64,000 bases of DNA, taken from the NCBI GenBank assembly GCA_947458745.1, contig CANGYQ010000002.1, positions 682,001 to 746,000 on the forward strand, in the 5' to 3' direction. Position 1 is the first letter of the stretch. Each line of letters begins with the position of its first letter. The notes under the pieces were generated by a model. That model worked only from the letters and a program-made list of their open reading frames with translations. It made no database searches and had not been told where the DNA came from. Both the position numbers and the translations under genes were made by a program. This stretch comes from Bryobacteraceae bacterium (GTDB lineage Bacteria; Acidobacteriota; Terriglobia; Bryobacterales; Bryobacteraceae). Positions 6,768-14,926 of this stretch are shown here, piece by piece.

Positions 6768-8954
6768 ATGCGTACGTTGACTCTGGCTCTTGCTCTTGTG
6801 CCATTCGCCATGGCCGAAGAGTTGCCCCTGGTTTCCAATGTTGAGCTGCAGCCGTTGGTCGCGCAGGCGCAGCGGGTGCTGCAAGCCCTGGAAATATTGG
6901 GTGAGCCGCAGATCGCCGCTCAGCGCTCTCTGGCCACCGCGCGCACCGTCACCGACATCCAGAACATCCTCGACAAGCTGTGCCTCATCGGCGTCAACAT
7001 CAACCCGGAGGCGCGCGTCAAGGTGGAGCAGGGCGAGGCCAAGGCCGAGCTGATGCAGAACGGCTGGCGGACGTTCCTCGTCAAGGTCCACAATGAAGCG
7101 GGCTTGACGGCCGTGCTGGCCGCGACATCGCCCAACGCTGGTCAACTGGCCAACTCGCCGGCCGGTGCCGTCAACCGCCAGTGGATCGACCTGCGGATGT
7201 TCAACAAGCAACCGATGAAGGTCCACCTGAGCGGTCTAGCGCTGGAATACCGCATCATCCAGCTCTTCTCTCGCGATGCCGGGAAGCGCGAAGCCAAGCT
7301 GATCTTCGATGTCGGCCAAGGCTCGCAGGACCTGGGCTTCCGCAGTGAGGTCGACATCCTGTTCACCGCCAAGGCTTCCACCACGGTGAAGCTCCGCGTC
7401 AAGGACTACGACGGCCGTCCGCAGATGGCCGCTTTTGAAGTGCGGGACCAGTTGGGCCGGGTCTACCCTTCGCCCGCCAAGCGGCTGGGTGGCGACTTCT
7501 TCTTCCACCCGCAGGTCTACCGCGAGGATGGCGAAACCATTCTGCTGCCGCCGGGGCAGTACACGTTCGAATACTCGCGCGGACCGGAGTATCGCAAGAA
7601 GAAACAGACCGTCACCATTGGCGACCAGCCGCAGGAAGTGGCCTTTCAACTGGAACGCTGGATTGACCCCGCCAACCCGGCGCCCGGCAAGCCGCGCTGG
7701 TTTTCGGGCGACCATCACATCCACGCCGCCGGCTGCTCCCACTATGAGCGGCCCACCGAAGGCGTCTACCCCAAGGACATGATGCGGCACGTGCTGGGTG
7801 AAGATCTCAAAATTGGCAGCGTGCTCACCTGGGGCCCGGGCTGGTATTTCCAGAAGACGTTCTTTGAAGGCAAGGACAACGAGGTCTCGACCAACGACAA
7901 CCGCATCCGGTACGACGTTGAAGTCTCGGGCCACCCGTCCAGCCACACTGGCCACCTGCTGCTGCTGCAAGTGAAGCAGATGGAGTATAAGGGGCTGGAG
8001 CGGATTGACGACTGGCCCACCTGGGGCATGCCCATCCTGCGTTGGGCGAAGCAGCAAGGGGCTGTCGTGGGCTACACGCACTCCGGCTGGGGCCTGCCGA
8101 TCAAGGAAGAAAAGCTGCTCAGCTACGAGATGCCGCCCTTTGATGGCATCGGGGCCAACGAATACATCGCCAGCGTCACCCATGGGTTGACCGATGTGAT
8201 CTCCGCCGTCGATACGCCCTATCACTGGGAGCTGAACATCTGGTACCACACGCTGAATGCCGGTTACCGCACGCGCATTAGTGGCGAGACCGATTTCCCG
8301 TGCATCTACGATGAGCGCGTGGGCCTGGGCCGCAGCTATGTGCGGCAGGCGGCGCTGGACTACGACGACTGGGTGCAAGGCATCAAGCAGGGCCGCAACT
8401 ACGTCTCCGATGGGCGCAGCCACTTGATCGACTTTAAGGTGAACGGCGTCGAGATGGGCACGGGGCAGGACATCGAGTTGAACGCTCCGGGCAGCGTGAA
8501 GGTAACCGCCCAGGTGGCCGCGCTGCTGGACGAAAAGCCCAATGCCGAACTGCGTGCACGCCCCGCGGACCAGAAGCCGTACTGGCATGTCGAGCGGGCG
8601 CGCGTTGGCGCAACGCGACGGGTGCCGGTGGAGCTGGTGGTGAACGGCGTCGCCGTCGCGCGCCAGGAAATCGAGGCTGACGGCACCCCGCGCGACGTCG
8701 TTTTCAATGTCAACATCGCGCGCAGTTCCTGGGTAGCCATTCGCGTGATCCCGAGTTCGCATACCAATCCCATCTGGGTGACGGTCGGCAACAAGCCGGT
8801 CCGCGAACGGCAGAGCATCGAATGGTGCCTCCGCGCGGTCGACCAGTGCCGCAACGCCAAGCTGGGCCGCATCCGGCCGAGCGAGGTGGCGGAGTTCAAC
8901 CAGGCCTACGACTTCGCGAAGGAAGAGTACCGGAAGCGGCTTGCCGGGCAGTAA
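6768..8954 (+). CDS. Secreted CehA/McbA-type PHP-domain metallohydrolase
   Basis: About 728 residues. The start is the ATG at 6768 (MRTLTLALALVPFAMA, a signal peptide), preceded by TGGGAGG at ideal spacing; the open frame runs 37 codons further upstream but without such support. The second half is a PHP-like hydrolase domain: the metal-binding motif GDHHIHAAGCSHY, then GYTHSGWG, then GETDFPCIYDERVG. This matches CehA/McbA family metallohydrolases, named for carbaryl hydrolases but mostly of unknown substrate. The first ~350 residues look like beta-rich accessory domains. The protein probably acts in the periplasm or outside the cell. It has no operon partner on the same strand closer than 170 bp. 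Confidence 0.85.
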   Translation: MRTLTLALALVPFAMAEELPLVSNVELQPLVAQAQRVLQALEILGEPQIAAQRSLATARTVTDIQNILDKLCLIGVNINPEARVKVEQGEAKAELMQNGWRTFLVKVHNEAGLTAVLAATSPNAGQLANSPAGAVNRQWIDLRMFNKQPMKVHLSGLALEYRIIQLFSRDAGKREAKLIFDVGQGSQDLGFRSEVDILFTAKASTTVKLRVKDYDGRPQMAAFEVRDQLGRVYPSPAKRLGGDFFFHPQVYREDGETILLPPGQYTFEYSRGPEYRKKKQTVTIGDQPQEVAFQLERWIDPANPAPGKPRWFSGDHHIHAAGCSHYERPTEGVYPKDMMRHVLGEDLKIGSVLTWGPGWYFQKTFFEGKDNEVSTNDNRIRYDVEVSGHPSSHTGHLLLLQVKQMEYKGLERIDDWPTWGMPILRWAKQQGAVVGYTHSGWGLPIKEEKLLSYEMPPFDGIGANEYIASVTHGLTDVISAVDTPYHWELNIWYHTLNAGYRTRISGETDFPCIYDERVGLGRSYVRQAALDYDDWVQGIKQGRNYVSDGRSHLIDFKVNGVEMGTGQDIELNAPGSVKVTAQVAALLDEKPNAELRARPADQKPYWHVERARVGATRRVPVELVVNGVAVARQEIEADGTPRDVVFNVNIARSSWVAIRVIPSSHTNPIWVTVGNKPVRERQSIEWCLRAVDQCRNAKLGRIRPSEVAEFNQAYDFAKEEYRKRLAGQ

Positions 8955-9125
8955 CCGACGCGGACCTGCCCAAGACCGCTTGCTGACGCGCGCGGCTCTG
9001 GTGGGTTGGGAGAGCTGTCTGCCGGTGCCGGGGGCGGCTGGGGTTGGGCGGTATTGGGTTGGTTCAGTTAATCTGAAGATAACGCGTGTGCTTTCGGGTG
9101 CCGTTTTGCGCCGCGCGGTTCGCCC

Positions 9126-10349
9126 ATGCTCACCTTTCCGGACACCATTTCGCAAAGCATTGAGGCATTGCGCGCGCATCGGTTGCGGGCGGCGTTGACT
9201 ACTCTGGGCTTGACAATGGGCGTGGCGACTTTGATCACGGTGATGACCATTGTCGAGGGCGCCAACACCTACGTCGAACAGAAGGTGGCCAACCTGGGCA
9301 CCAACGTTTTCCAGGTGGCCAAAACTCCTTTTGCCACGGCTGACTTTGACGTCATCATCAAGAGCCAGAAGTATCGCCGCATTGAATATGCTGACCTGCA
9401 ATTCGTCGCAGAACGCTGCCGACTGTGCGCGGAAACGGGCGGCACGGCCAACTACATCGCACGGGCCCGCTATGGAAACAAGGAACTCACCGACGTCAGC
9501 GTGACGGGCCAGACGCCCAACATGGCCACGATCGACACGCGGACCGTGGATATGGGGCGCTACTTTACGCTGGCGGAAGATGAGCGGTCGGCGGCGGTGT
9601 GCTTGATCGGTGATAACTTGCGCAAGTCATTTTTTGAGGGCGTGAATCCCTTGGGCAAGGTGATCCGCGCCGGGTCTCAGGAGTGCACCGTGATCGGGGT
9701 GTTTGAGGCGATTGGCGCGGTGTTGGGGCAGAACCAGGACAACTTTGTGGTTATCCCGATGTCTTCGTTTCTGAAGCAGCGCGGCGCGCGCGCGACGCTG
9801 ACGCTGAACATCCAGGCGGTGAGCAAGCCCCAGTTCGACGATGCGATTGAAGAGGTGAAGATGCTGCTGCGGGCGCGGCGTCACATTGTGGGCAATCGCG
9901 AAGAGGACTTCTTTGTGGGCACCAAGGACAGCTACATCTCGCTCTACAAACAGATCTCCGGGGCCTTCTTTGCAGTCTTTCTGATGGTGAGTGCGATCTC
10001 GGGCGTGGTGGGCGGCATTGTGATCATGAACGTGATGCTGGTGAGTGTGACGGAGCGCACCAAGGAGATCGGCATCCGGCGCGCGATGGGCGCAACGCAG
10101 GGCGACATCCGGCAGCAGTTTCTAACCGAAAGCGTGATGCAGTGCGTTGTTGGTGGCATCTTTGGCATTGGCGCGGGCTTCCTGTTTGCGCTGGCGCTGC
10201 AGACGTTCACCGCTTTCCCGGCCGCCGTGGAGACGTGGGTGGCGGTGCTGGGCGTGGTGTTGAGTTCCGGCATTGGGCTGTTTTTTGGCATCTACCCCGC
10301 CATGCAGGCCTCCCGCCTGGACCCGGTGGAGGCGCTGCGTGCCGAGTAG
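9126..10349 (+). CDS. ABC transporter permease, MacB/FtsX type (first of pair)
   Basis: A 407-residue membrane protein with MacB topology: one N-terminal membrane segment (LTTLGLTMGVATLITVMTIV), a large periplasmic MacB_PCD domain, and three C-terminal segments forming the FtsX domain with the signature SVTERTKEIGIRRAMGA. Such permeases transmit force from a cytoplasmic ATPase to the periplasm, for export of peptides or toxins or for lipoprotein handling. No ATPase or membrane-fusion protein is encoded next to it. Its last 11 bases overlap the start of a second permease, so the two are translationally coupled and probably form a heterodimer. Confidence 0.9.
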   Translation: MLTFPDTISQSIEALRAHRLRAALTTLGLTMGVATLITVMTIVEGANTYVEQKVANLGTNVFQVAKTPFATADFDVIIKSQKYRRIEYADLQFVAERCRLCAETGGTANYIARARYGNKELTDVSVTGQTPNMATIDTRTVDMGRYFTLAEDERSAAVCLIGDNLRKSFFEGVNPLGKVIRAGSQECTVIGVFEAIGAVLGQNQDNFVVIPMSSFLKQRGARATLTLNIQAVSKPQFDDAIEEVKMLLRARRHIVGNREEDFFVGTKDSYISLYKQISGAFFAVFLMVSAISGVVGGIVIMNVMLVSVTERTKEIGIRRAMGATQGDIRQQFLTESVMQCVVGGIFGIGAGFLFALALQTFTAFPAAVETWVAVLGVVLSSGIGLFFGIYPAMQASRLDPVEALRAE

Positions 10350-11658
10350 TCCGGATAGCAGGAACCTGGCGCGCCGGGCCAGCAGCAAACTGCCGGTTCG
10401 CAACTGGGTGGGCCGTGTTGGGTCCAGCGCGATGATCGCTTTTGACACGCTGCGGGCGTCGCGCGTGCGGTCCGCGCTGACGATTCTGGGCATCGTGATT
10501 GGTGTCACCAGCGTCATCTCCGTGGCGGCAATTATTGAGGGGCTGAATAAGTTTATCCAGGACAAGGTGGCGGCCTTTGGTCCGCGGACCAACTTTGTCG
10601 GCCGCTTTCCGGCGGGCACTGACCCCAGCCGGGCCGCGGATAAGTACCGGTCCCGCAAGTATCTGAACTATTCCGACGCGGAGTATCTGCGCGCGCACTG
10701 CCCATCGATTTCGACGGCCACTTCCTTTGGCACCCGCGCCTTCTTCTTTGGCGAATCAAACGACATCCGCTTCGGCGCGGAGAAAGTGGAGCGCGTCATC
10801 ATCCGCGGCGTGGAGCCCGAGTATGCCGACGCCATTCCGCTGTTTGTGGTGGAGCGCGGCCGGTTTATCTCCAAATACGACGTGGACCATGCGCTGCCGG
10901 TGGTGGCGATTGGCTTTGCCATCGCCGAGTCGCTGTTTCCGTCGGTGGACCCGATCGGCAAAACGGTGCGGATCAACGGCAAGCTCTACGAGGTGATTGG
11001 CGTCTTTGCGCATGACCCGGGCTTGTTCGGCTTTGGCGGCGTCGATGATTTCGTGATCATTCCGCTGACGGAGTTCCGCAAACGGTACCCGGAATCGAAA
11101 GAGGTGTTTCTCGCCTATCTGACGCCACCGGAGATTCCGATGGAGCAATCGCGGGATGAGGTGGTGGAGGCGATGCGGCGGTTGCGCCACACGCCGGTGA
11201 CGGCGGAGGACGACTTTGAGGTGATCTCGTCCGACTTTCTGAGCACGCTATGGAATCAATTGACCGGTGCGGTGGTGATTCTGACGACGGTGATCAGCTC
11301 CATTGGACTGCTGGTGGGGGGCATTGGCGTGATGAACATCATGCTGATCTCGGTGACGGAGCGGACAAAAGAAATCGGCATCCGTAAAGCGGTTGGCGCA
11401 CGGCGTAGCGAAATTCGGGTGCAATTTCTGATTGAAGCGGTGGTGTTGACCCTTGTGGGCGGTGCTATTGGCATCGCGCTGGCGGCTTTAGTGGCATTTC
11501 TTATCCGAACACTGGTCCCATCGGTACCAGCCACGCTATCCTATTTATGGATCACGTTGGGAGTCGGAATCTCCATCGGGGTCGGGCTCTTTTTCGGTTA
11601 TTACCCGGCAAACCGCGCGGCCAACTTGGACCCGATCGTTTGTCTACGTTATGAGTAA
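10339..11658 (+). CDS. ABC transporter permease, MacB/FtsX type (second of pair)
   Basis: About 439 residues from a GTG at 10339 that overlaps the upstream permease by 11 bp. GGTGGAGG lies 6 bp upstream, which favours this start over the longer open frame. An N-terminal membrane segment (ALTILGIVIGVTSVISVAAII), a periplasmic domain, and the C-terminal FtsX domain with SVTERTKEIGIRKAVGA are present. The two permeases share architecture but differ strongly in the periplasmic domain, so they look like heterodimer partners. The 3' end overlaps the next gene (DHPS-like/RGG-tail protein) by 8 bp, placing all three in one operon. Confidence 0.9.
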   Translation: MPSSPDSRNLARRASSKLPVRNWVGRVGSSAMIAFDTLRASRVRSALTILGIVIGVTSVISVAAIIEGLNKFIQDKVAAFGPRTNFVGRFPAGTDPSRAADKYRSRKYLNYSDAEYLRAHCPSISTATSFGTRAFFFGESNDIRFGAEKVERVIIRGVEPEYADAIPLFVVERGRFISKYDVDHALPVVAIGFAIAESLFPSVDPIGKTVRINGKLYEVIGVFAHDPGLFGFGGVDDFVIIPLTEFRKRYPESKEVFLAYLTPPEIPMEQSRDEVVEAMRRLRHTPVTAEDDFEVISSDFLSTLWNQLTGAVVILTTVISSIGLLVGGIGVMNIMLISVTERTKEIGIRKAVGARRSEIRVQFLIEAVVLTLVGGAIGIALAALVAFLIRTLVPSVPATLSYLWITLGVGISIGVGLFFGYYPANRAANLDPIVCLRYE

Positions 11659-13882
11659 TCGAAAAAGGTTGGAATGGCAGATCAAGCAGCGCCGCTTGAT
11701 GCTGGGGGACCGGACATTGGTGGCAGGTGTCATCAATGCCGCTCCGGAGTTTCGCTCCGATGGCGCGCTTGACCCGTTAAGCGGTGACGAAGCCTTTGAG
11801 CTGGCCACCCGCATGGAAGAGGAAGGCGCAGACCTTCTCTTAATCTCCGTTGAGGCACTGATCCCCGGTGCCAAACGCATCACCGAGGCCGAAGAGCAGC
11901 GCCGTCTGGTGCCGATCCTGAAGCGTCTGCGGGAGCGGATGGCCATCCCGGTGGGCATCTTTACTGACCGCACGTCGATTGCCGAAAAAGCGTTTTCGAT
12001 GGGCGTCGAAGTGATCTTTGACCCGGCCGGGCTGACCACGGATTCGTCGCTGGCCAAGATGGTGGTGCAGCATGATGGCGGACTGGTTGTCGGCCAGATG
12101 CGCGGGTCACCAGAAGGTTGGGCGAAGCTGCCGCCGTCGAAAGAGCCGGTGGGCACACTGCTCTCGGACCTCGACGCCAGCCTGGGCCGCGCCCGGCGGG
12201 ACCTGGTGAAGCCTCGCAGTCTGGTGGCTGATCCGGGCCTGGGTTGGGGCAAGCGTCACGACCAGGACATCGAAATCATTGCCCACTTGGGCCGCTTCAC
12301 CAAGCTGGATGTGCCGCTGATGGTGAGCGCCGAGGGTCCGGCGAGTGCGGCTATTGCTACTATCGCTATCTTCTCCGGTGCGCACATGGTGCGGACCACC
12401 GACGTGAAGGCGGTGCGCGCGGCGGCCGATCTGGCCGACGAAGTGCTAGCCAACCAGGCCGCCGTCGCGGCCAAGAACGAAGCCGCCGAAGCTCTATTGC
12501 CCAAGCCGGGCCGCGAGCGTGGCGAACGCGGAGGCTACGGCAGCAATGAGCCGGAAGCGCCGCGCGCCGTGCGTCCGCCGGTGAAGCCGCTGGATCTGCC
12601 GGTGCGTGATGTCTGGCGTGCGCCGGACGTCTATACGGGCGTTCCGGTGAGCACTACGCCGCCGCTACCCGCGATCAATGTGACGCCCGTCGAAGCGACT
12701 GCTCCGGCGGCCTTCAGTGATGATGCGAGGGAGCCGGTGGAAGTGAAGGCAGCCGTGGATGGCGAGATTGCCGCCGAACTACTGGCTGAAGAGCTGGAAA
12801 CGGCTGAAGTATTGGGTTCCGAAGCGCCGAGCGAGACGAAGGCGGCGGATACTCCCGCCAGCCAGCGTCCGATCCGCCCGCAACCGGCCATTGAAAGCCG
12901 TCCTCCGCAGGCTCCGCCGAAGTATCAGGATCGCCAGTATCAGGATCGGCCTCCGTACCAGGATCGTGGTGGCGATCGTGGCGGCTACCAGGATCGTGGC
13001 GGCTACCAGGATCGTGGCGGTTACCAGAGCCGTCCCCCCTATCAGGGCCGGGGCGACTCGCAGGATCGTCCGTCGGGCCGCTCCGGCGGTTTCGAACCAC
13101 CGGCCCGCCGGCCCTTTGACCGGGACCGTCCGCGCTTCCAGGGTCCGCCGCCGCGCAACCGTGATCAGGGCGATGACCGTCCACCACAGCAGGATCGTGG
13201 GGATCGGCCTTCCTATGGACAGCGCCCGCCGTACGTGGGCCGTCCGCCGTATGGTGGCGGTGGTGGAAGCCGTCCGCCGTATGAGAACCGTGATGGTGGC
13301 TCGCGCCCCTCTTACGGTCCTCCTCGCGGCAATTTCCCGCCTCGTGGCGATGGTCCTCCGCGTGGGGATGGGCCACGTCCGCCTTATCGTGACCGTGAAG
13401 GCCAGGATCGCGGTGACCGGCCTTCTTTCGGACAGCGTCCACCTTATGGTGGCCGTCCGTCGTTTGATGATCGTGGCGGCGGCCGCAAGCCGTTTGGCCC
13501 GCCGCGTGGCGATGGCCCCCCGCGTGGGGATGGCCCGCCGCGCCCGTTTCAGGATCGCCGGGATGACCGGCCAAGGGATGACCGCGGCTCTGGTGGCTTC
13601 TCGGGCGAAGGCCAGCGTCCGTTTGGTCCGCCAAAATTCGGCCCGCCCCGCAGTGGCGGTTTCGGCCGTGATGGCGGTGGGTTTGGTGGCCGTAAGCCGT
13701 TCGGTCCTCCGCGTGGCGAGGGTGGCCCTCCCCGTGGCGGTGACGGTCCGCCGCGCGGGGGTGGCTTCGGTCCGCCTCGGGGCGGGGGATTCCGGGGCAG
13801 TGGTGGCCCGCCGCGTGGTGATGGCGGCAAGCGGTTCGGTCCGCCGCGCGGAGCCGGGGGACGTCCGCCACGACGGGATTAG
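11651..13882 (+). CDS. Degenerate dihydropteroate-synthase-like domain fused to a long Arg/Gly/Pro-rich disordered tail
   Basis: 743 residues. Residues ~10-280 read as a pterin-binding TIM barrel: GVINAAPEFRSDG for the usual NVTPDSFSDGG, IPGAKRITEAEEQRRLVPIL for RPGA..V..EEE..R..P, and DPGLGWGK matching DPGxGFGK. Key residues are lost: the NVTPDSF Asn and Asp, the GGESTRPG core (LISVEALIPG here) and the SRK motif (MVSAEGPAS here), so a catalytic synthase is unlikely. From ~residue 290 the protein becomes low-complexity. An acidic/Ala/Pro linker leads, from ~residue 420, to more than 300 residues of DRGGYQ, RPPYGG and PPRGDG repeats rich in Arg, Gly, Pro and Asp. This resembles RGG-box RNA-binding or phase-separating tails. 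It overlaps the upstream permease by 8 bp and converges on Fpg with a 4-bp overlap. Confidence 0.75.
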   Translation: MSNRKRLEWQIKQRRLMLGDRTLVAGVINAAPEFRSDGALDPLSGDEAFELATRMEEEGADLLLISVEALIPGAKRITEAEEQRRLVPILKRLRERMAIPVGIFTDRTSIAEKAFSMGVEVIFDPAGLTTDSSLAKMVVQHDGGLVVGQMRGSPEGWAKLPPSKEPVGTLLSDLDASLGRARRDLVKPRSLVADPGLGWGKRHDQDIEIIAHLGRFTKLDVPLMVSAEGPASAAIATIAIFSGAHMVRTTDVKAVRAAADLADEVLANQAAVAAKNEAAEALLPKPGRERGERGGYGSNEPEAPRAVRPPVKPLDLPVRDVWRAPDVYTGVPVSTTPPLPAINVTPVEATAPAAFSDDAREPVEVKAAVDGEIAAELLAEELETAEVLGSEAPSETKAADTPASQRPIRPQPAIESRPPQAPPKYQDRQYQDRPPYQDRGGDRGGYQDRGGYQDRGGYQSRPPYQGRGDSQDRPSGRSGGFEPPARRPFDRDRPRFQGPPPRNRDQGDDRPPQQDRGDRPSYGQRPPYVGRPPYGGGGGSRPPYENRDGGSRPSYGPPRGNFPPRGDGPPRGDGPRPPYRDREGQDRGDRPSFGQRPPYGGRPSFDDRGGGRKPFGPPRGDGPPRGDGPPRPFQDRRDDRPRDDRGSGGFSGEGQRPFGPPKFGPPRSGGFGRDGGGFGGRKPFGPPRGEGGPPRGGDGPPRGGGFGPPRGGGFRGSGGPPRGDGGKRFGPPRGAGGRPPRRD
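12980..13027 (+). repeat. 18-bp in-frame tandem repeat in the RGG-like tail
   Basis: The 18-mer GGCGGCTACCAGGATCGT occurs twice head to tail (12980-12997 and 12998-13015), followed by a partial third copy to 13027. It encodes repeated GGYQDR. The surrounding 13.1-13.87 kb contains looser repeats encoding RPPY and GPPRGDG. This looks like expansion of a coding repeat, not a CRISPR: there are no spacers, and the frame stays open. Confidence 0.85.
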
Positions 13883-14604
13883 CAGAGTTCGGGCTGGCAG
13901 CGGGGGCAGATGTGGGTGCCGCGCTGCGCTACGAGAAGCCGGACAATCAGGCCTCCGCAGTTGGGACAGGGCTCTCCCTGGCGGCCATAGACTTGATGCT
14001 GCTCCTGGTAGCGGCCGGCTCGGCCCAGCGGGTCAAAAAAATCTGAGATCGTTGAGCCACCCGCCGCAATCGCGGCTTCGAGGATGCGGGTAATGGCTTG
14101 GCTGAGTGCCTTCGCGTCCACGCGGCTGGCCGGGGTGAGCGGATGCGTGCGGGCGGCAAACAGGCACTCATCGACATAAATATTTCCCAGGCCAGCAGCC
14201 AGTGCCTGGTCGAGCAACAGCGGCTTGATGGCCCGCTCGCGATGGGCCAACTTCACTGCCAGTTGGTCGGCGGGCATCGCCAGAATATCCGGGCCCAAGT
14301 GGAGCGGCTCGGTCGACCAGACCAGCCGGCCAAACTTACGGATGTCGCTGTAGACCAGCGTGTCGCGCTCAAACTGGAGCACGGCTTGCGTATGCTTGTC
14401 CGGCGTTGCGTTCAAGCGCAGGGTGCCGGTCATGCCTAGGCGTGCCACCAAGCGCTCCCGGCCCGTGGCGGCGTCGCTGAAATCGAACAGCAGCGCTTTG
14501 CCGTGGCGGCTGATCGCCTCCAGCGGCGCGCCGTCCAGCCGTTGCCCGAGCAGGTGCTGCCGCAGCACGCGGGCAATGGTTTCGACTTCAGGCAGTTCGG
14601 GCAC
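13879..14604 (-). CDS. mutM: Fpg/Nei family DNA glycosylase (formamidopyrimidine-DNA glycosylase)
   Basis: A 241-residue base-excision repair enzyme that removes oxidised purines and nicks the abasic site. The N-terminal MPELPEVE carries the catalytic Pro1 and Glu2, the ISRHGKALL hairpin holds the conserved Lys, GLGNIYVDECLFAARTHP is the helix-two-turn-helix region, and the C-terminal zinc finger CPNCG...RGTHICPRCQ is complete. It is about 30 residues shorter than usual. The missing segment lies between QHLLGQRLDG and the RHGK hairpin, where most members have an extra strand and helix. It follows the Rieske gene after 8 bp and converges on the DHPS-like gene, overlapping it by 4 bp. Confidence 0.9.
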   Translation of the reverse strand: MPELPEVETIARVLRQHLLGQRLDGAPLEAISRHGKALLFDFSDAATGRERLVARLGMTGTLRLNATPDKHTQAVLQFERDTLVYSDIRKFGRLVWSTEPLHLGPDILAMPADQLAVKLAHRERAIKPLLLDQALAAGLGNIYVDECLFAARTHPLTPASRVDAKALSQAITRILEAAIAAGGSTISDFFDPLGRAGRYQEQHQVYGRQGEPCPNCGGLIVRLLVAQRGTHICPRCQPELC

Positions 14605-14612
14605 GCGTAGTC

Positions 14613-14918
14613 CTACTCGATCTCGATCAGCACGTCGTCGCCGTCAACGGTCACCGGATAGGTCTTCAGCTTGGCTGCTGGCAGAAAATCGCTTTCACCG
14701 GTGACGCAATCAAACTCCCAGGCATGCCACGGACACACGAGCATCCGGCCATGCAACGCGCCTTGGGCCAGCGGTCCGCCGCGATGCGGGCACAGCCCAT
14801 CGACGGCATGGATCTCGGTGCCGACGCGGCAGATGGCCACGCGGTCGTCACCCATCAGGTGTTCGGTCAACCCGAACCGTTCGAGCATGGCACGACTGGC
14901 CACCTTCACTAGAGGCAT
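14613..14918 (-). CDS. Rieske-type [2Fe-2S] ferredoxin
   Basis: A 101-residue protein with the two Rieske cluster motifs CPHRGG (residues ~43-48) and CPWHAW (~62-67), which bind one [2Fe-2S] cluster through two Cys and two His. The length and lack of membrane segments fit soluble Rieske ferredoxins of the NirD/biphenyl-dioxygenase type, which donate electrons to oxygenases or reductases. No partner oxygenase is nearby. It is upstream of the Fpg gene in the same operon, and its start codon is only 8 bp from the divergent ATG of the sugar-binding lipoprotein. Confidence 0.9.
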   Translation of the reverse strand: MPLVKVASRAMLERFGLTEHLMGDDRVAICRVGTEIHAVDGLCPHRGGPLAQGALHGRMLVCPWHAWEFDCVTGESDFLPAAKLKTYPVTVDGDDVLIEIE

Positions 14919-14926
14919 ACTGTTCC

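Noticed and set aside
7236-9401. 721-codon minus-strand frame opposite the metallohydrolase and permease
   Set aside because: Spans two real plus-strand genes and the gap between them, is rich in His/Arg/Gly as shadows are, and matches no family.
12950-13560. Regular repeats that might be a CRISPR array
   Set aside because: Units are contiguous or variable coding repeats without unique spacers, and there are no cas genes.
12714-13871. 385-codon and other frames overlapping the RGG-like tail on both strands
   Set aside because: Repetitive DNA keeps all frames open. Only the frame continuous with the DHPS-like domain and overlapping the permease makes sense.
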